A DNA stretch of 64,000 bases, taken from assembly GCA_963921425.1 (NCBI GenBank), contig OY992832.1, positions 19,938,835 through 20,002,834 on the forward strand, in the 5' to 3' direction. The position numbers and the translations under genes were made by a program. The stretch is from Dryas octopetala. Its lineage: Eukaryota > Streptophyta > Magnoliopsida > Rosales > Rosaceae. Every line of letters begins with the position of its first letter. Position 1 is the stretch's first letter. The notes under the pieces are model-generated. The model was not told where the DNA came from. It made no database searches and saw only the letters and a list, made by a program, of their open reading frames with translations. Below are positions 1 through 11,400 of this stretch, piece after piece.

Positions 1-652
1 ACAATATATATATATAGCTTCAGATCATATGCTTTAACTTATTCAAGTAATGCCCAGTGACATGTTTGGAGTTTGGACTGGATCTTTATGCTAAGACGGT
101 GAAAAACAAGTATATATGCATGACCAAAAGGAAAAAACTTACCTAGCTATTATATATGGTTGCATACGTTTTTTGTGTTTATCTCTCTCATCATATGATT
201 TAGTACGTAATGAAAAAAATAAATTTAATATTATATACATTCGTTACATAAAAGTTTTTCTCATGACAAAAACATGCATTAATTAACTGTGACCATATAT
301 CACTGTCTTATTGTTATGAACTTATGACACTGCCTTGGTTGGTTGGTGGGGCATGAGTTTCGTTGGCTTTTACTATTGACCAAAAATGAGATGCATGTGA
401 AGGAAGAAGATCTGGACGGGTAGAGAAGAGAAACTAGTGGCTAGCTAGCTAGCTACTTTGGCGCATGGTTGGCATTTGGTGTGTTAGATGGTCATCAAGC
501 TTGTTTTCATTGTGTGGCACACTGGCACCTAATAAAATGAAAGGAAATAAGAAAAATGCATGATTAGATTAGATTAGATGAGGAGCTAGCAAGAATCTCA
601 AAGAAAAATTATCAATTTTAGAAATATGGGATGACTATATATATATATATAT
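1..652. other. AT-rich intergenic DNA, no gene seen
   Basis: No open frame or splice-linked exon set stands out. Short simple repeats occur, including GATTA units near 565 and an AT run just before 650. Confidence 0.6.
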
Positions 653-1028
653 ATATAGGGTTCTTCCGTTAAGGGATTCTTTAAATAAACTTATTTTAGG
701 ATCTCTCATAAGGCCCACTCTATAGAGTATTTTTATAATTGAAATTTTTTTTTTTTGTCTCCATTAAAAGATCATTCTTGCAAAAAAATTAAAAAAATCA
801 TAAACCATTTGATAGTTGATTAAATAGTCAAAATTTCAAGTATTTATTGAAAACATTTTGTTTGTCTGTTTGTTTTATCACAATTAGATATCTTAATGAT
901 TTTCGATTTGTCTAATTTTTTTTTTGAGATGATCTTTTAATAGACACCAACAAAATAAACGGTTCGAATCGTTGAAATACAACATAGAATGAGTCTTATG
1001 AGGAATCCCTTAACGAAATGGCCTATAT
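653..1028. mobile_element. Foldback MITE A
   Basis: The two ends are inverted copies of each other: the left end carries CGTTAAGGGATTC and the right end GAATCCCTTAACG, with further pairing inward around the poly(T) blocks near 750 and 915. The element is about 375 bp, has no coding capacity and sits in AT repeats, so its target duplication cannot be read. The superfamily is unknown. Confidence 0.65.
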
Positions 1029-1043
1029 ATATACATATATATT

Positions 1044-1452
1044 GAGGAGCGCTTTAAAGCTAACTGGTTAGCAAGTTAATATGAAGCTAACCACCCTTTT
1101 AGTCCCACCACATGAGTAATTTTAGAATCCGAACCGTTTATTTTTTAGACCACACTTTAAAGATTATTATTACGAAAAATCAATCAAATCAGAAATTATT
1201 TAGTCATCTAACTGTGATCAAATAAATAAACGAATAATATGTTTCGATAAAAGTATATAAAGGTTGTTATTATAATCAAATGGCTAAAATACTTCTGATT
1301 TAAGAGATTTTTAACAAAAATAATCTTTGAAGTGAGGCTTAAAAAATGAATGGTTTGAATTATGAGATTACAACATGTGGTAGACCCAAAAATGTGGTTA
1401 GCTTTGTATTAATTTACTAATCAGTTAACTTTAAAGCATTTTTGTCTCCGTA
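1044..1452. mobile_element. Foldback MITE B
   Basis: The arms pair over roughly 150 bp: GCTTTAAAGCTAACTGGTTA near 1050 is mirrored by TAATCAGTTAACTTTAAAGC near 1420, and the CTAACCAC motif and the polyA/T blocks also pair. The unpaired loop is about 1200-1265. It is non-coding and the superfamily was not determined. Confidence 0.65.
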
Positions 1453-1484
1453 TATATCTCAAGATTCTTTGTTTATTAGGTGCA

Positions 1485-2165
1485 TTGATTTTAACTACTA
1501 AATTTTAATAACTTTTTAGTTTAGGTACCAAAATTAAATAGCATTTTAAATTAGGTACTAGTTAAAAAGTCAAACAAATTAATAAAGTAAAAGGTATTAG
1601 AATTTACAAATATTACATCACATGCCACTACAATAAAAAAATAAAAATAATATTACATCACAAATATTACATTAATTTATACTATATTGTATTTAAAAAA
1701 AAAATCAATACAGTCACAACTTAACTGTGACTGTCTTGGTAAATTGAAAGAGACAACTCACACCACTATACTATATATTATTTTGAGTAAAAGTATTGTT
1801 TTGACCTCTATTTATAATATATTGTAGTATAATTTCTCTAAAAAAAATTCAATTAAGTCACAACTTAACTGTGACTGTCTCACAACTTAAATGTGACTAT
1901 TGTTCAGTCACAATTAAATTTGAAGTTGTGAGTGTCGTACAGTCACAACTAAATGTGAAGTTGAGACTACATTATCAAATTTTCAAAATAATATAAAAGT
2001 CTCAAGGGTAATTTTGTCAAAACCTTATAAATTTTAATTAACACTCATCATATGTGGACTAAAGGATAAAAATGTCAAATGGAAAAGGCTCAAATAAAAA
2101 AGGCCAACATATTTGTGACTTAATCTAAAAAACTACATTTAAATTTAGTAGTTCAATTAAAATAT
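1485..2165. mobile_element. Putative MITE C with internal small palindromes
   Basis: TTTTAACTACTAAATTT at the left is mirrored by AAATTTAGTAGTTCAATTAAAA-type sequence at the right. Inside are repeated perfect hairpins of the form CAGTCACA-7 bases-TGTGACTG (1711-1733, near copy 1856-1876, degraded copies to 1960). A related but decayed sequence lies near 25030-25610. There is no coding capacity. Confidence 0.45.
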
Positions 2166-3875
2166 TATATAGTCTTCATGCTATACTAAAAAATTATTGA
2201 GATTTTGTATTTAATCATAATTTTCTATTGTTTATTTTTCTCTACTCTTTTTTTTTTTACTTGTAATTATACTGTAATTAAGTATTTTAAATTCAAGGGT
2301 GTATGAGTAAAAGAGAAAATAGATTTACAACACTTTTAATCATATCTATTCATTTATTATCTCGTAGAATTTATAATAAATAATTAGGATTTAAACAAAT
2401 AAAATGAAATAGAAAATTCCAATCTAGATCTACGGTAAAGGTAAAGCTATGTGTACCACCTTACAAAACCATCAAATTTTTCAACTCCTAATTACAGTGC
2501 AAATACAATAATAAAAAATTCAAACATTTTATGCTAATATTTTATTTGATGAACAAAATTAATATATAGTTTAGGGATTTTCAAAATATTATATATATGC
2601 ATTTTAAATTTAAAATGTTTGGGAGGCCATTACCTCGTAGCTCTACTGCTCGTGATATTATTGAAGACATCTATTATGTATGTGAATCTTGAAAAATTAT
2701 TATGTATGATAATAACATTATATGATATATATATATTGACGCGATGTTCTAAATTCATTGGAAGAGAAACATTAGCTACTTTTCTATTTCTACCTTCTCC
2801 TTCTACATTCTCTCTTTCATTCTGCAGTGTAGTGTCATGATCGAAAATGTTCATTCTATGAATCACCCTTTTAAAAATTATCCATGCAAAAAAATCAAGT
2901 AAATTGAAAATTGCTTGATCATGTAACCCCGTTATCAAATAAATATATGGTTTGGATATAGTTAGATTAACCGTCTGTTTAGTTGATAATAATCTCATGA
3001 CTAAATATTTCAACTTGATTGATTTTTTGTAGAATTTATTTTTAAAATGTGATCTAAAAAATAAATAGTTCTGATTATAAAACTACACTGTGAAATAAGA
3101 ATTATAAAAAAAAAAAAGTAGAAGAAGAAGGTAGGAAGGGCAAATGTAGCTAGCATTTCTCTCATTCAAATTATATCATATATACAAATACAAATCGTGA
3201 CTGCCAGCAAGTACTGTAGTAACATAGACATCGCTGGAAGGATGGGAAATACAATCATTAAGGGTAAAAAATTTAGGATTTAAAACTTAAATTTTAATTG
3301 ATATTTTATGATGTGATGGAAAAGACAAATAGATCAAATACACTTAACTTCGGAAAAAAAAAAAAAAAACCATTAACATTTCTCCATAGTCCAATTGTTG
3401 CAAGATTATCTTATCCCTTCCAACAGTAAATTAAATAACTTCATTCGCGTTGTAATAGTATCTTAATGATCTCATATTATTTCTCAATTTCTCATGGAAG
3501 TCAACATTATATATGTCTGTATCAGCCTATGTCAAGATATGCCACTTTTACTGTATATTGATATTCATGCTAAGTTGCTATTTGCTAACATTGACCAATT
3601 ATATAACACTTTTGATCCATATCATATGGATTCCGAATCTATGTTTTTAACATCAACCCTCCTTCTCTAATCAAGTCCTGTTGAGTATATATATGGGTTT
3701 CTGATAGGTAAAACCACAAATCAAATATCTTTCCTTAATTTCCTAGGTTATTAAGGTAGATTCGGTTAATTAGGTTATTACTCTTAATAATATAAATTTA
3801 AAAGCGTTCCTTAGTCATGTACAGCTTTGTTTACTGTGGCATGGTGTGAGAATCTGTCGTTTTAAACATGGTACC
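2166..3875. other. AT-rich intergenic DNA, no gene seen
   Basis: Only short chance open frames occur (for example 2619-2840 and its antisense), without homology or splice support. A 34-base stretch at 3216-3249 is an exact inverted match to 4047-4080 inside the next element. Confidence 0.6.
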
Positions 3876-3884
3876 ATATATTAG

Positions 3885-5519
3885 GGGAAATTGAACTAAA
3901 TAACCCACCCTCAGCTCACCATTATTTTTATAACCCATTTTTTTTTTTTTCAAACTTACTTTTATAACCTTTTGCCATTTGAAAAGTCATAAATGTCCTT
4001 TCAATAAATAACCTTTTGCCAATGACTTTTTTGTTTTCTCTCTGTCTTTCCCATCCTTCCAGCGATGTCTATGTTACTACTTGCTGCAAAATCAGCCACT
4101 TGCCAATTTATTTCAAGGAGACGAGTGGGGTTCATCCTCATCTCCTTGAAATAAATTGGCAAGTGGCTGATTCTGTAGTAACAGAGACATCTGAAAGGAT
4201 GGAGTGGGAGGGGTCAATGGCTGATTTTGAGTGTAGTTATTGAAAGGGCATTTATGACTTTTTAAATGACAAAAGGGTTATAAAAGTAAGTTTGAAAAAA
4301 AGGGTTATAAAACTAGAGGGCTGCTATTTGCACACCCTTTTCTTCTTTTTGCACCCTTTCTTAAAAAAAAAAAAAAAAACTCAAGGAAAAAGACCATTTG
4401 GCCCTCCCCTCACCCACACACCCCATCCCTATCTCCCACCCCGTACACACCCCATCCCCATCTCCCCCCCCCCGGTACACTCCCCATCCATCCCCATCTC
4501 TCCGGCACACACCCCACCGTCGAAGCCCACCCCCACCCTTTCTATTCGGCCCGCCCCACTCTCTCTCCTTCCCTCTTACCTCGCCGACCACCGCACCCCC
4601 TTCCCTCTTGCCACCTCCCCCTCCTCCCCGCATGCACAACCCACTCTCTTTCCTTCCCTCTTACCTCGCCGACCACCGCATCCCCTTCCCTCTTGCCACC
4701 TCCCAATCCTTCCTCCCCTTCCTCCCCGCATGCACCACTGCCTAAGCAGACAGCACCACCGCCCAAGCAGACAGCCAAAAAAAAAAAAAAAAAAAATTGC
4801 AGCGGGTTCAGCGGACCAGTGCCGAACCCGATGGTTTCGTTCGACAGGTACCCGCCGAATAGAATAGGATTGTTCGGTGGGTACCTACCGAACGAAACCA
4901 CCGGGTTCGGCACTGGTCCGCCGAACCCGCTGCAATTTTTTTGTGGGTGTGGGTGTGGGTGGCTGGCCTGTAAGGGGTGTTCTGGGGAGTGATGGCCGAC
5001 ATCTGGGGAGTGTTTTCCGACCGGTGGGGTGACTGGTGGTGGCCGGAGGAGGGAGAGGGAAAGAGAGAAAGTGGAGCGGGCCAGGGCCGGGGTTGGGTTT
5101 CGGGGAGAGAGAAAGATGAGGGGATGGGGGTGCGGTGGTCGGCGGGGTAAGAGGGAAGGAGAGAGAGTGGGGCGGGCCGGGGTTGGGGTGGTCGACGGGG
5201 GTGGGGTGTGTGCCGGAGAGAGGAGAGGTGGGGATGGGGTGTGTGGCTGAGGGGGTGTGTACGGGGGGGGGGGGGAGATGGGGATGGGGTGTGTGATTTT
5301 TGGGTGTGTGTGTTTTTTTTTTCTGTTTAGGAAGGGTGTGCAAAAAGAAAAATGGATGAGGTGTGTGGGTGAGGGGAGGGCCAAATGGTCTTAACCCTTG
5401 AGTTTTTTTTTTTTTTTTTTTTTAAAGAAAGGGTGTGCAAAGAGAAGAAAATGGTATGCAAATAGCAGCCCTCTAAAACTAATGTTGGGATGACGGTGTG
5501 TTATTTAGTTTAATTTCCC
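3885..5519. mobile_element. Element D: Mutator-like foldback MITE (split by element E)
   Basis: The termini are inverted repeats: GGGAAATTGAACTAAATAAC on the left and its near-complement GTTATTTAGTTTAATTTCCC on the right. They are flanked by an exact 9-bp direct repeat ATATATTAG (3876-3884 and 5520-5528), the duplication size typical of Mutator-like elements. Without the later insertion the element is about 480 bp and almost wholly palindromic; the hairpin centre is near 4120-4140. No transposase is present. Confidence 0.88.
4316..5473. mobile_element. Element E: hAT-like foldback element nested in D
   Basis: The ends GAGGGCTGCTATTTGCA and its inverse are flanked by the 8-bp repeat TAAAACTA (4308-4315 and 5474-5481), fitting a hAT-type duplication. 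The whole 1158 bp folds on itself: a C-rich left arm, a G-rich right arm, paired poly(A)/poly(T) blocks and a near-perfect palindrome at 4798-4940. The left arm has an internal 90-bp tandem duplication (about 4557-4640 and 4644-4735). Long proline- or glycine-rich open frames on both strands are by-products of the skewed composition. Confidence 0.85.
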
Positions 5520-5523
5520 ATAT

Positions 5524-6805
5524 ATTAGTAAATAATTACTAGCCCCCAAATCATAACCTAATAAATTTATAGCCTCCACCCATTATTATGATTATTTCAT
5601 AACCCCTTCTTTTGCTAAATGTTTCCCTAAACTCCCTAAGTCAACACATGTGACTGTTATTTGACTTTATTTTTTGGTAGATACCGGTTCTGCCCTTTCT
5701 TTGGTTTTGCGCATACACAACAACCATTCTAATTTTTATCTCTCTCTATGTCTCCCTCTCTTTCCGTCTAAATGAAAATGACGAATAGAAAAACCCATCA
5801 ACACCAAACAGTGACCAATAGCACGAGTTCTTCTTCCTCCTCCTCCTTCGATCTTCCTCCTCCACTGTCACCAAACCATACCTAAGATCGACGACTATCT
5901 CGCCGAGGCCGATTACAAAGTTTGATTCTCTGATCTCGATTTACAGATCGCGTTTTGGAAATCACGAGCTTTAGATCCCCGACTATGATCTTCAATATTG
6001 TTTTGTGGCCGTGATTTTGTTATTTGGTTAGAGTTGGTTTGTAGATATATATGTTTCTTCTTTGATTAATGATATTTATTTATTTATGTTCAGTTTTATT
6101 TATCTATTTCAGTTCCAGTAGTCGATTTAAGTTTCAGTGATTGATTTTAGTTTCAAATATCGATTTTAGTTTTAGTAGTCGATTTTAGTTGCAGTGATCG
6201 ATTTAAGTTTTAGTGATTGATTTCAGTTTCAAATATTGATTGTAGTTTCAGTAGTCGATTTTAGTTTCAGTGATCGATTTCAGTTTCAAAACCGATTTCA
6301 GTTTCAGTAACCGATTTCAGTTTCAGTTTCAGTGATCGATTTAAGTTTCAATGATCGATATAATTTTAGTGATTGATTTCAGTTTCAGTGATTTTTTTCA
6401 ATTTCAATGATCGATTACAGTTTCAATGTTACCAATCGATTTCAGTTTAAGTTTCAGTCTTAGTGATCAATTTCATAATTAGTTACAGTTTCACATAGTT
6501 TCAATGAATGTTATGTTTCGGTTTCATTTACAATTTGATTATTGTGAATATTTAAAGATTTTTTTATCTATTTTAGTTTCAGTGATCGATTTTTAATTTC
6601 ATTAATCAATTCAGTTTCTGTGGTCCAGCTAGTGAGCCAACGCGTGTCAGTGTGGCAGCATGTGTTAGGAGGGTAAAAAAAGAATATAAATTTTAGGAGA
6701 TTTTGGGAGAGTTTCTAAAAGGGTGGGGATTTAGACAAATTTTTTTTTTTTTTATATATAGTTAGAGGGTTTAAAATTAAGCACTATTCTATTTAAATAT
6801 GAGTA
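5524..6805. mobile_element. Element I: long non-autonomous element with gene-like cargo
   Basis: It is related to element J (about 9820-11605) at both ends: the starts share a run of CCCCC-bearing AT-rich motifs with CCTCCACCC, and the ends share GGTTTAGACAAATTTTT followed by GGTTTAAAATTA. Between the ends is a 5'-UTR/coding-like block (about 5700-6000, CT-rich then TCTTCCTCCTCC) followed by a minisatellite. The exact ends and target duplication are not resolved. A Mutator-like assignment is inference. Confidence 0.5.
6105..6620. repeat. Minisatellite of CGATTT-AGTTTCAGTGAT units
   Basis: Imperfect tandem units of about 18-24 bases built from CGATTT(T/C)AGTTTCAGTGAT run through this interval in element I. 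They vary by single bases and unit length, so the array is old. It has no open frame of note. Confidence 0.8.
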
Positions 6806-7857
6806 CAAATAAGTGAAATAACTAATTAGCTAACGGTTTAAAGAAATTTACTTATTGAAAAATTTTCCCAAGTTTGAAACCATTTCTCCAAATAAAAAAA
6901 ATTTATTTACATATATAAGTACAAATAATTTGGAAGAATATTGTGAACGAATTTTATTTTTCTCTTGGTACCAATATTTGGTTTCTTCGTAGGAGTGCAA
7001 ATAATTAATATGCGAGTAGTGAAAGTATTATTTGCATTGAAAAAGAAAAATTATATTATTTGCGTTCTTGCAAAAAGAGTGTAGAAATCAGAATATGTAC
7101 AAGAAGGAAGGGTAATTTAATTAAATAGCCCCTTTTAATGAATGTTAAGCTTTTTTGACCCCCTTGGTCCAAAACTTACTTTTATAGCTCTTTTGTATTT
7201 TTTGTGACCAAAATACCCTTCTATATATATACCTTATAGACTGGGAATTCCACCAGTAGACCAGAAAGTTCACCAAAGGCTTTTTATTTTATTTTTTATG
7301 TGTCGATCGCACTGTCCACCATGTCGACCGAAAATTCCACATTGTCGTCGATTGAAAATTCCACATTGTCGACCAAAAATTCCACCGCAAGTTTTGCATC
7401 ATCTTCTTCTTCTTCTTCTTCTTCTTCATTGAATCCATATATGGTTTTGAGATCCATCTCTCTCTTTCTCTCTCACTTTTTCGTGTGCTCATTTCAATTA
7501 GAATTTTTCGGTCGTGCATTTCTGTTGGGAGGCTAGTCATGCTCATCTTCTTGGGTTCATCTAACTTTCCCAAAAAAATGGAGAAAAAAAAGATGGGTAT
7601 TGAGAATCTAATCAAGAAGATGGCAAAAGATAGACCAGATCTAGTGCTGGGTAACAAGATCTATATTAGCATCAATAATACAGAGAATTAACATTCCAAA
7701 ACCCATCAAGTTGAAGAAAACTTGGATGCTACTCTACACCATAATATTCTAACAAGGTAGAATTAAAACAAATAAACAAAAATTAAAAATGAAAAATCTC
7801 AATTTCTTGTTATGAAGAAAGGGTTGGGATAGAGAGATCAGAAGGAGCGGTGGGTTT

Positions 7858-8100
7858 TGGAGGTTGGGGGCAAGGCTAGCAGAGGGAGGGAGAGAGAGAT
7901 CAGATGAGGATGCGAGCGCGGGCGAGCGGTGGGCGCGGTGGTTCTGGGTGCGGGAGGTAGGGAGGTGCGCACAGGGTGGGTTCTGGAGGTTGGGGGCGAG
8001 GCTAGCAGAGGGAAGGAGGGAGAGAGGGGTTGGGAGGTGCGGGCGCAGTGGTTATGGAGGTTGGGGGGGGGCTAGCAGAGGGAGGGAGAGTGGGGTTGGG
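7858..8100 (+). repeat. G-rich tandem repeat inside element H
   Basis: Three imperfect copies of a block beginning GGAGGTTGGGGGC and containing GGCTAGCAGAGGGAGG start near 7858, 7985 and 8057. An open frame (7864-8460) crosses them, but it is repetitive and runs into transposon DNA, so it is not called as a gene. Confidence 0.75.
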
Positions 8101-8153
8101 AGAGAGAGAAAAAAAAAGAAGCTACAGTTAAAAAAAAGGTTAGAAAAGCTTAA

Positions 8154-9658
8154 AAGTGTTGCTATTTGCATATCATTTTTTTTTTTTTTGCACACCCCTT
8201 CTAAAAAAAAGAAAGAAAAACCCAAGGGAAAACAGCACCTTGCCCCTCCCCTATTTCCCTCACACATACACCTCATCCCCATACACATCCCCTCATCTCT
8301 CTTTCTCCTTCCCTCACCCAACACACCCTATCTCTTCTTTTTCTTTTTCTTCTTCTTCCCCCCACCCCGACCACCTCCCCCCAAGCCCTCCCCTCCTCTC
8401 CGACTCCTCTTTCCCGCCGCCTCCCAGCCCTTCTTCCCCTTCCTTTTTCTCTCTCCTTGAAACCCAACCCAACCTCTCTTCTCTCTCTCTCTCTCTCTTT
8501 CCCTTTCTCCTCTCGCTCCACAGACAGCCAAAACCTTCAAAAAAAAAATTACAGGGGATTCGACATTAGTCCGCTGAACCCGCCCAAGCAGCAGCCATCG
8601 TCCAAGATGTCAAGAAGAATGGGAGATGAGAGAGAGAGAGAGAGGGAAAAAGCCGAGGTGGTCGCTGGAGCTGGACAGACAAACAGAGAAAGGGAAAGAG
8701 GAGAGGGGGAATGAGAGAAAGAGAGAGAAATGGAGAGAGGAAAGAGGGGCATGGAGGGGTGGGGTGGTGGTTGACGGTGGTGGCCTACTCGGCATAGTCG
8801 GGGATGAGGTGTGTGCCGGAAAGAGGAGAGATGGGGAGAGAGGTGGTCAGGGTGAGGAAGGGGTGTGTAAGTGTTCGGTGTGTGTGTGTGTTTTTTTTTT
8901 TTTTTTTGGGAAAAATTTACAAACAAGACACATACTATGATGGCTGTTTTATTTTAGGAGATTAATTTTGATTCGTGTTAATGAAGGATACATACTTTTA
9001 TTTTGTGTCAATTAAGGACCATGTTTTATCTCAACTTTGGCCCAACATTGTACCCATCAAAACTCTACCAAATTTAGCAAACTTATACTTGGTTTAAAGC
9101 TATGCATCTCCTTCTTACAACCATATAAAGATTACTCAAATTGGATATCTACAACTCCAGATAATTGGCCCAAAAGTAGGGTACTCGAAACTGTCCAATC
9201 GGACTTCTAGGAAAACATTTGGAAAATCAGATAGTTTCGGGTACCCTACTTTGGAGTTGATTATCTGGAGTTGTAGAGATCCGATTTGGGTGATCTTTAT
9301 ATGGTTGTAAAGAGGAGATGCATATCTTTAAACCCAGTATAATTTTTCTGAATTTGGTGGAGTTTTTATAAATCTAACGTCGGGTCAAAGTTGAGATAAA
9401 AAAAAAAAAACATGATCTTTAATTGACACAAAATGAAAGTATGTGTCCTTGATTAACACAAAGAAAAATTAATGTCTTGAAATGAAACAACCATCAAAGT
9501 ATGTGTCATGTTTGTAAATTTTTTTTTTTTTTTTTTTTAGGAAGGGTGTGCAAAAATAAAAAGAGATAGGGTATAATGTCTTTTCCCTTGAGTTTTTTTT
9601 TTTTTTTTTGGAGAGGTGTACAAAAAGAAAAAAAAAAGGTGTGCAAATAGCATAACTC
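8154..9658. mobile_element. Element F: second hAT-like foldback copy, nested in H
   Basis: The ends (AAGTGTTGCTATTTGCA on the left, GAGTTATGCTATTTGCA when the right end is read inverted) match those of element E and are flanked by the 8-bp palindromic repeat AAGCTTAA (8146-8153 and 9659-9666). The interior keeps E-like pieces: the CCCAAGGG motif after a poly(A) block, the C-rich arm, the GTCCGCTGAACCCGC core and a G-rich arm. It is interrupted by element G. Confidence 0.82.
8908..9537. mobile_element. Element G: foldback MITE nested in F
   Basis: The arms are inverted copies over about 150 bp: TTTACAAACAAGACACATAC near 8925 pairs with GTATGTGTCATGTTTGTAAA near 9500, and the two ATATAAAG / CTTTATAT blocks near 9125 and 9295 pair too. 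It sits in the poly(T) block that element E still has uninterrupted, which makes it the third layer of nesting (H, then F, then G). Confidence 0.72.
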
Positions 9659-10133
9659 AAGCTTAATTTTGGGAAAGGGGGTTAAAAAATCTTAAGTGAT
9701 ATCAAAAGCGACTATTTAATTAAATTATCCAAGAAGGAACGCTCAGTCCAACATGTAAAATTAAATTAATACTGAGATCTCTCCTTCCAAAAACTTAACT
9801 ATTAGTTTATATTAAAATATAGGTAAACAATTATTTTATAATGTAAACTATCCATAACCCCCTATTTAGAACTTAATTATTTCAAAACCTCCACCCTTAA
9901 TATAATTAATTCAAAACCCCCAATTACCTACTTAAACTCTTCCAAAACCCCCTAGTCAACTAATACTCAGCTAAATTTGACTTTTTTTTTTAATGTTCCT
10001 ATTATAACCCTAGGTTATACAAAATCAATTTTCAATATATTTTCTCTCATTCTCACGCACTCTCTCTCTCTTATTTCCGCATCATCTTTTTTCTCTCTGT
10101 TCTCTCTCCTCCGCGTGCGGCTGTCGCCGGCGC

Positions 10134-10583
10134 GTGTGGCGTTGTCCGACAATGGTTGCCAGCGAGACCACCACCATCAACTTTGTCTCTCTCTCTCTCT
10201 CTCTCCTCTTCCTCCCTCTGTCATCACTCGCCCCGAATCATGCCCAAACAGCCCAGATCGCCGCGACTCCGATCGAAGGTGGTCGCCGGCGATCTGCCTT
10301 TTCCGGCGAAGTTGCAATGCTGGACCACCCAAGTCTTCTTCCTCTCGACGTCCTGAGAACGATGGTGGTCTCCGATTCTCCAACTGACCACCGTGGACGG
10401 CGACTCGACGCCGAGAAGGTCCGAGACTTACTGTCGTGTCGAAGGAGAGAAGTCGGCGACATCCTCGCCGGCGATCTCTGTGTTCTGGCAGCTAGCGGGT
10501 TTGGAGTTGGTACTCTGCTTCTCTGTGCCACCATTGCTGCCCCAAAGGTCGACGATTTCATCTCTGCCTCTCTGCGCAGGTAA
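10134..10583 (+). other. Gene-like cargo of element J (possible captured exon)
   Basis: This GC-rich stretch reads as a 149-codon frame beginning at 10152 or earlier, preceded by CT-rich leader-like sequence. It ends at a donor-like CGCAG-GTAATA near 10579, with an acceptor-like TTTGCAG near 10918. The predicted residues match no family I recognise. It contrasts sharply with its AT-rich surroundings, as in Pack-MULE cargo, but a chance frame in GC-rich DNA is possible. Confidence 0.35.
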
Positions 10584-10795
10584 TACCTATTTTGAAATAG
10601 ATTTGAGGATTTCATTTTGCTATTTGGGGATTTCGAAATTCTGACAGCACCATCACCTTTGGAAGCCCGCGGCTTCTCTGTTGTTTTCCAAAATACATAT
10701 ATATGATGAATCAAAATTATTTCAAGCTGCAGTTTTGAAGGTAAACATGCATCAAATTTGTATATAAGTATATACAAATTTATTTCATTTATTGA

Positions 10796-11400
10796 TGAAA
10801 CAGTTTTAGTTCGTGAAACAGTTTTAGTTCGTGAAACAGTTTCAGTTCGTGAAACATGAGTTTTAAATGAATTTTGAATGAAATTATGGTTCTGAAATAT
10901 GATGAATCAAATTTGCAGGTAGAAACAGATCGTGGCAGTGGCGGCTGTCGTGTACTCGTCGCTCGTGAGGTGATCGGACAACGTTGTATTGTTGGCTACT
11001 TCTCTCATCTCAATGACTTGTTGTATTGTTGGTTTTTTTTTTTGATAAGGTTGCTGTGTTCTTTTTAGTGAAACGAAATTCAGTAAAGGTGTAACTGTTT
11101 TAGTGAAGTGTAATTGTTTTAGTAGAGGTGTAATTGTTTTTTAATTAAGGTGTAATTGCATTTTAGTCGAGGTGTAATTGTTTCATCACTTAATTCAGTT
11201 TCAATAACTGAATTCATAACTGAATTCTTCAATTTAGTGTAACTGAATTTCTGAAATTCAGTTTCAGTGTAATTGAATTCTTGAAATTCAGTTTCAGTGT
11301 AACTGAATTTTTGAAATTCAGTTTTAGTGTAATGAAATTCAATTTCAGTGTTTGATTTTAGTTTTAGTGAAATATTGAGTTTTAGCAAAAACTTCAATTC
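10796..11400. repeat. T-rich minisatellites in element J
   Basis: Three unit types occur in series: an 18-base GAAACAGTTTTAGTTCGT unit three times (10796-10852), a GTGTAATTGTTTTAGT-type unit about five times (11085-11185), and a roughly 30-base unit containing GAAATTCAGTTTCAGTGTAA about four times (11235-11360). Confidence 0.75.

Larger units (their letters stand above)
7110..9730. mobile_element. Element H: Mutator-like element containing element F
   Basis: The ends GGGTAATTTAATTAAATAG and its near-inverse CTATTTAATTAAATTATCC are flanked by an exact 9-bp repeat AAGAAGGAA (7101-7109 and 9731-9739). The interior before element F holds a three-to-four-unit repeat of GACCGAAAATTCCACATTGTC type (7325-7385), a TTC microsatellite, a short gene-like stretch and a G-rich tandem repeat. 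No transposase was found. The ends resemble those of element D, suggesting one superfamily. Confidence 0.85.

Noticed and set aside
2619..3013. Overlapping sense and antisense small frames
   Set aside because: AT-rich chance frames without homology or exon structure.
4292..5384. Several long proline-rich and glycine-rich open frames on both strands
   Set aside because: They follow from the C-rich and G-rich arms of the foldback element E and have no domain or splice support.
7864..8940. Open frames of 60-198 codons on both strands
   Set aside because: They run across tandem repeats and the arms of elements F and H; composition alone explains them.
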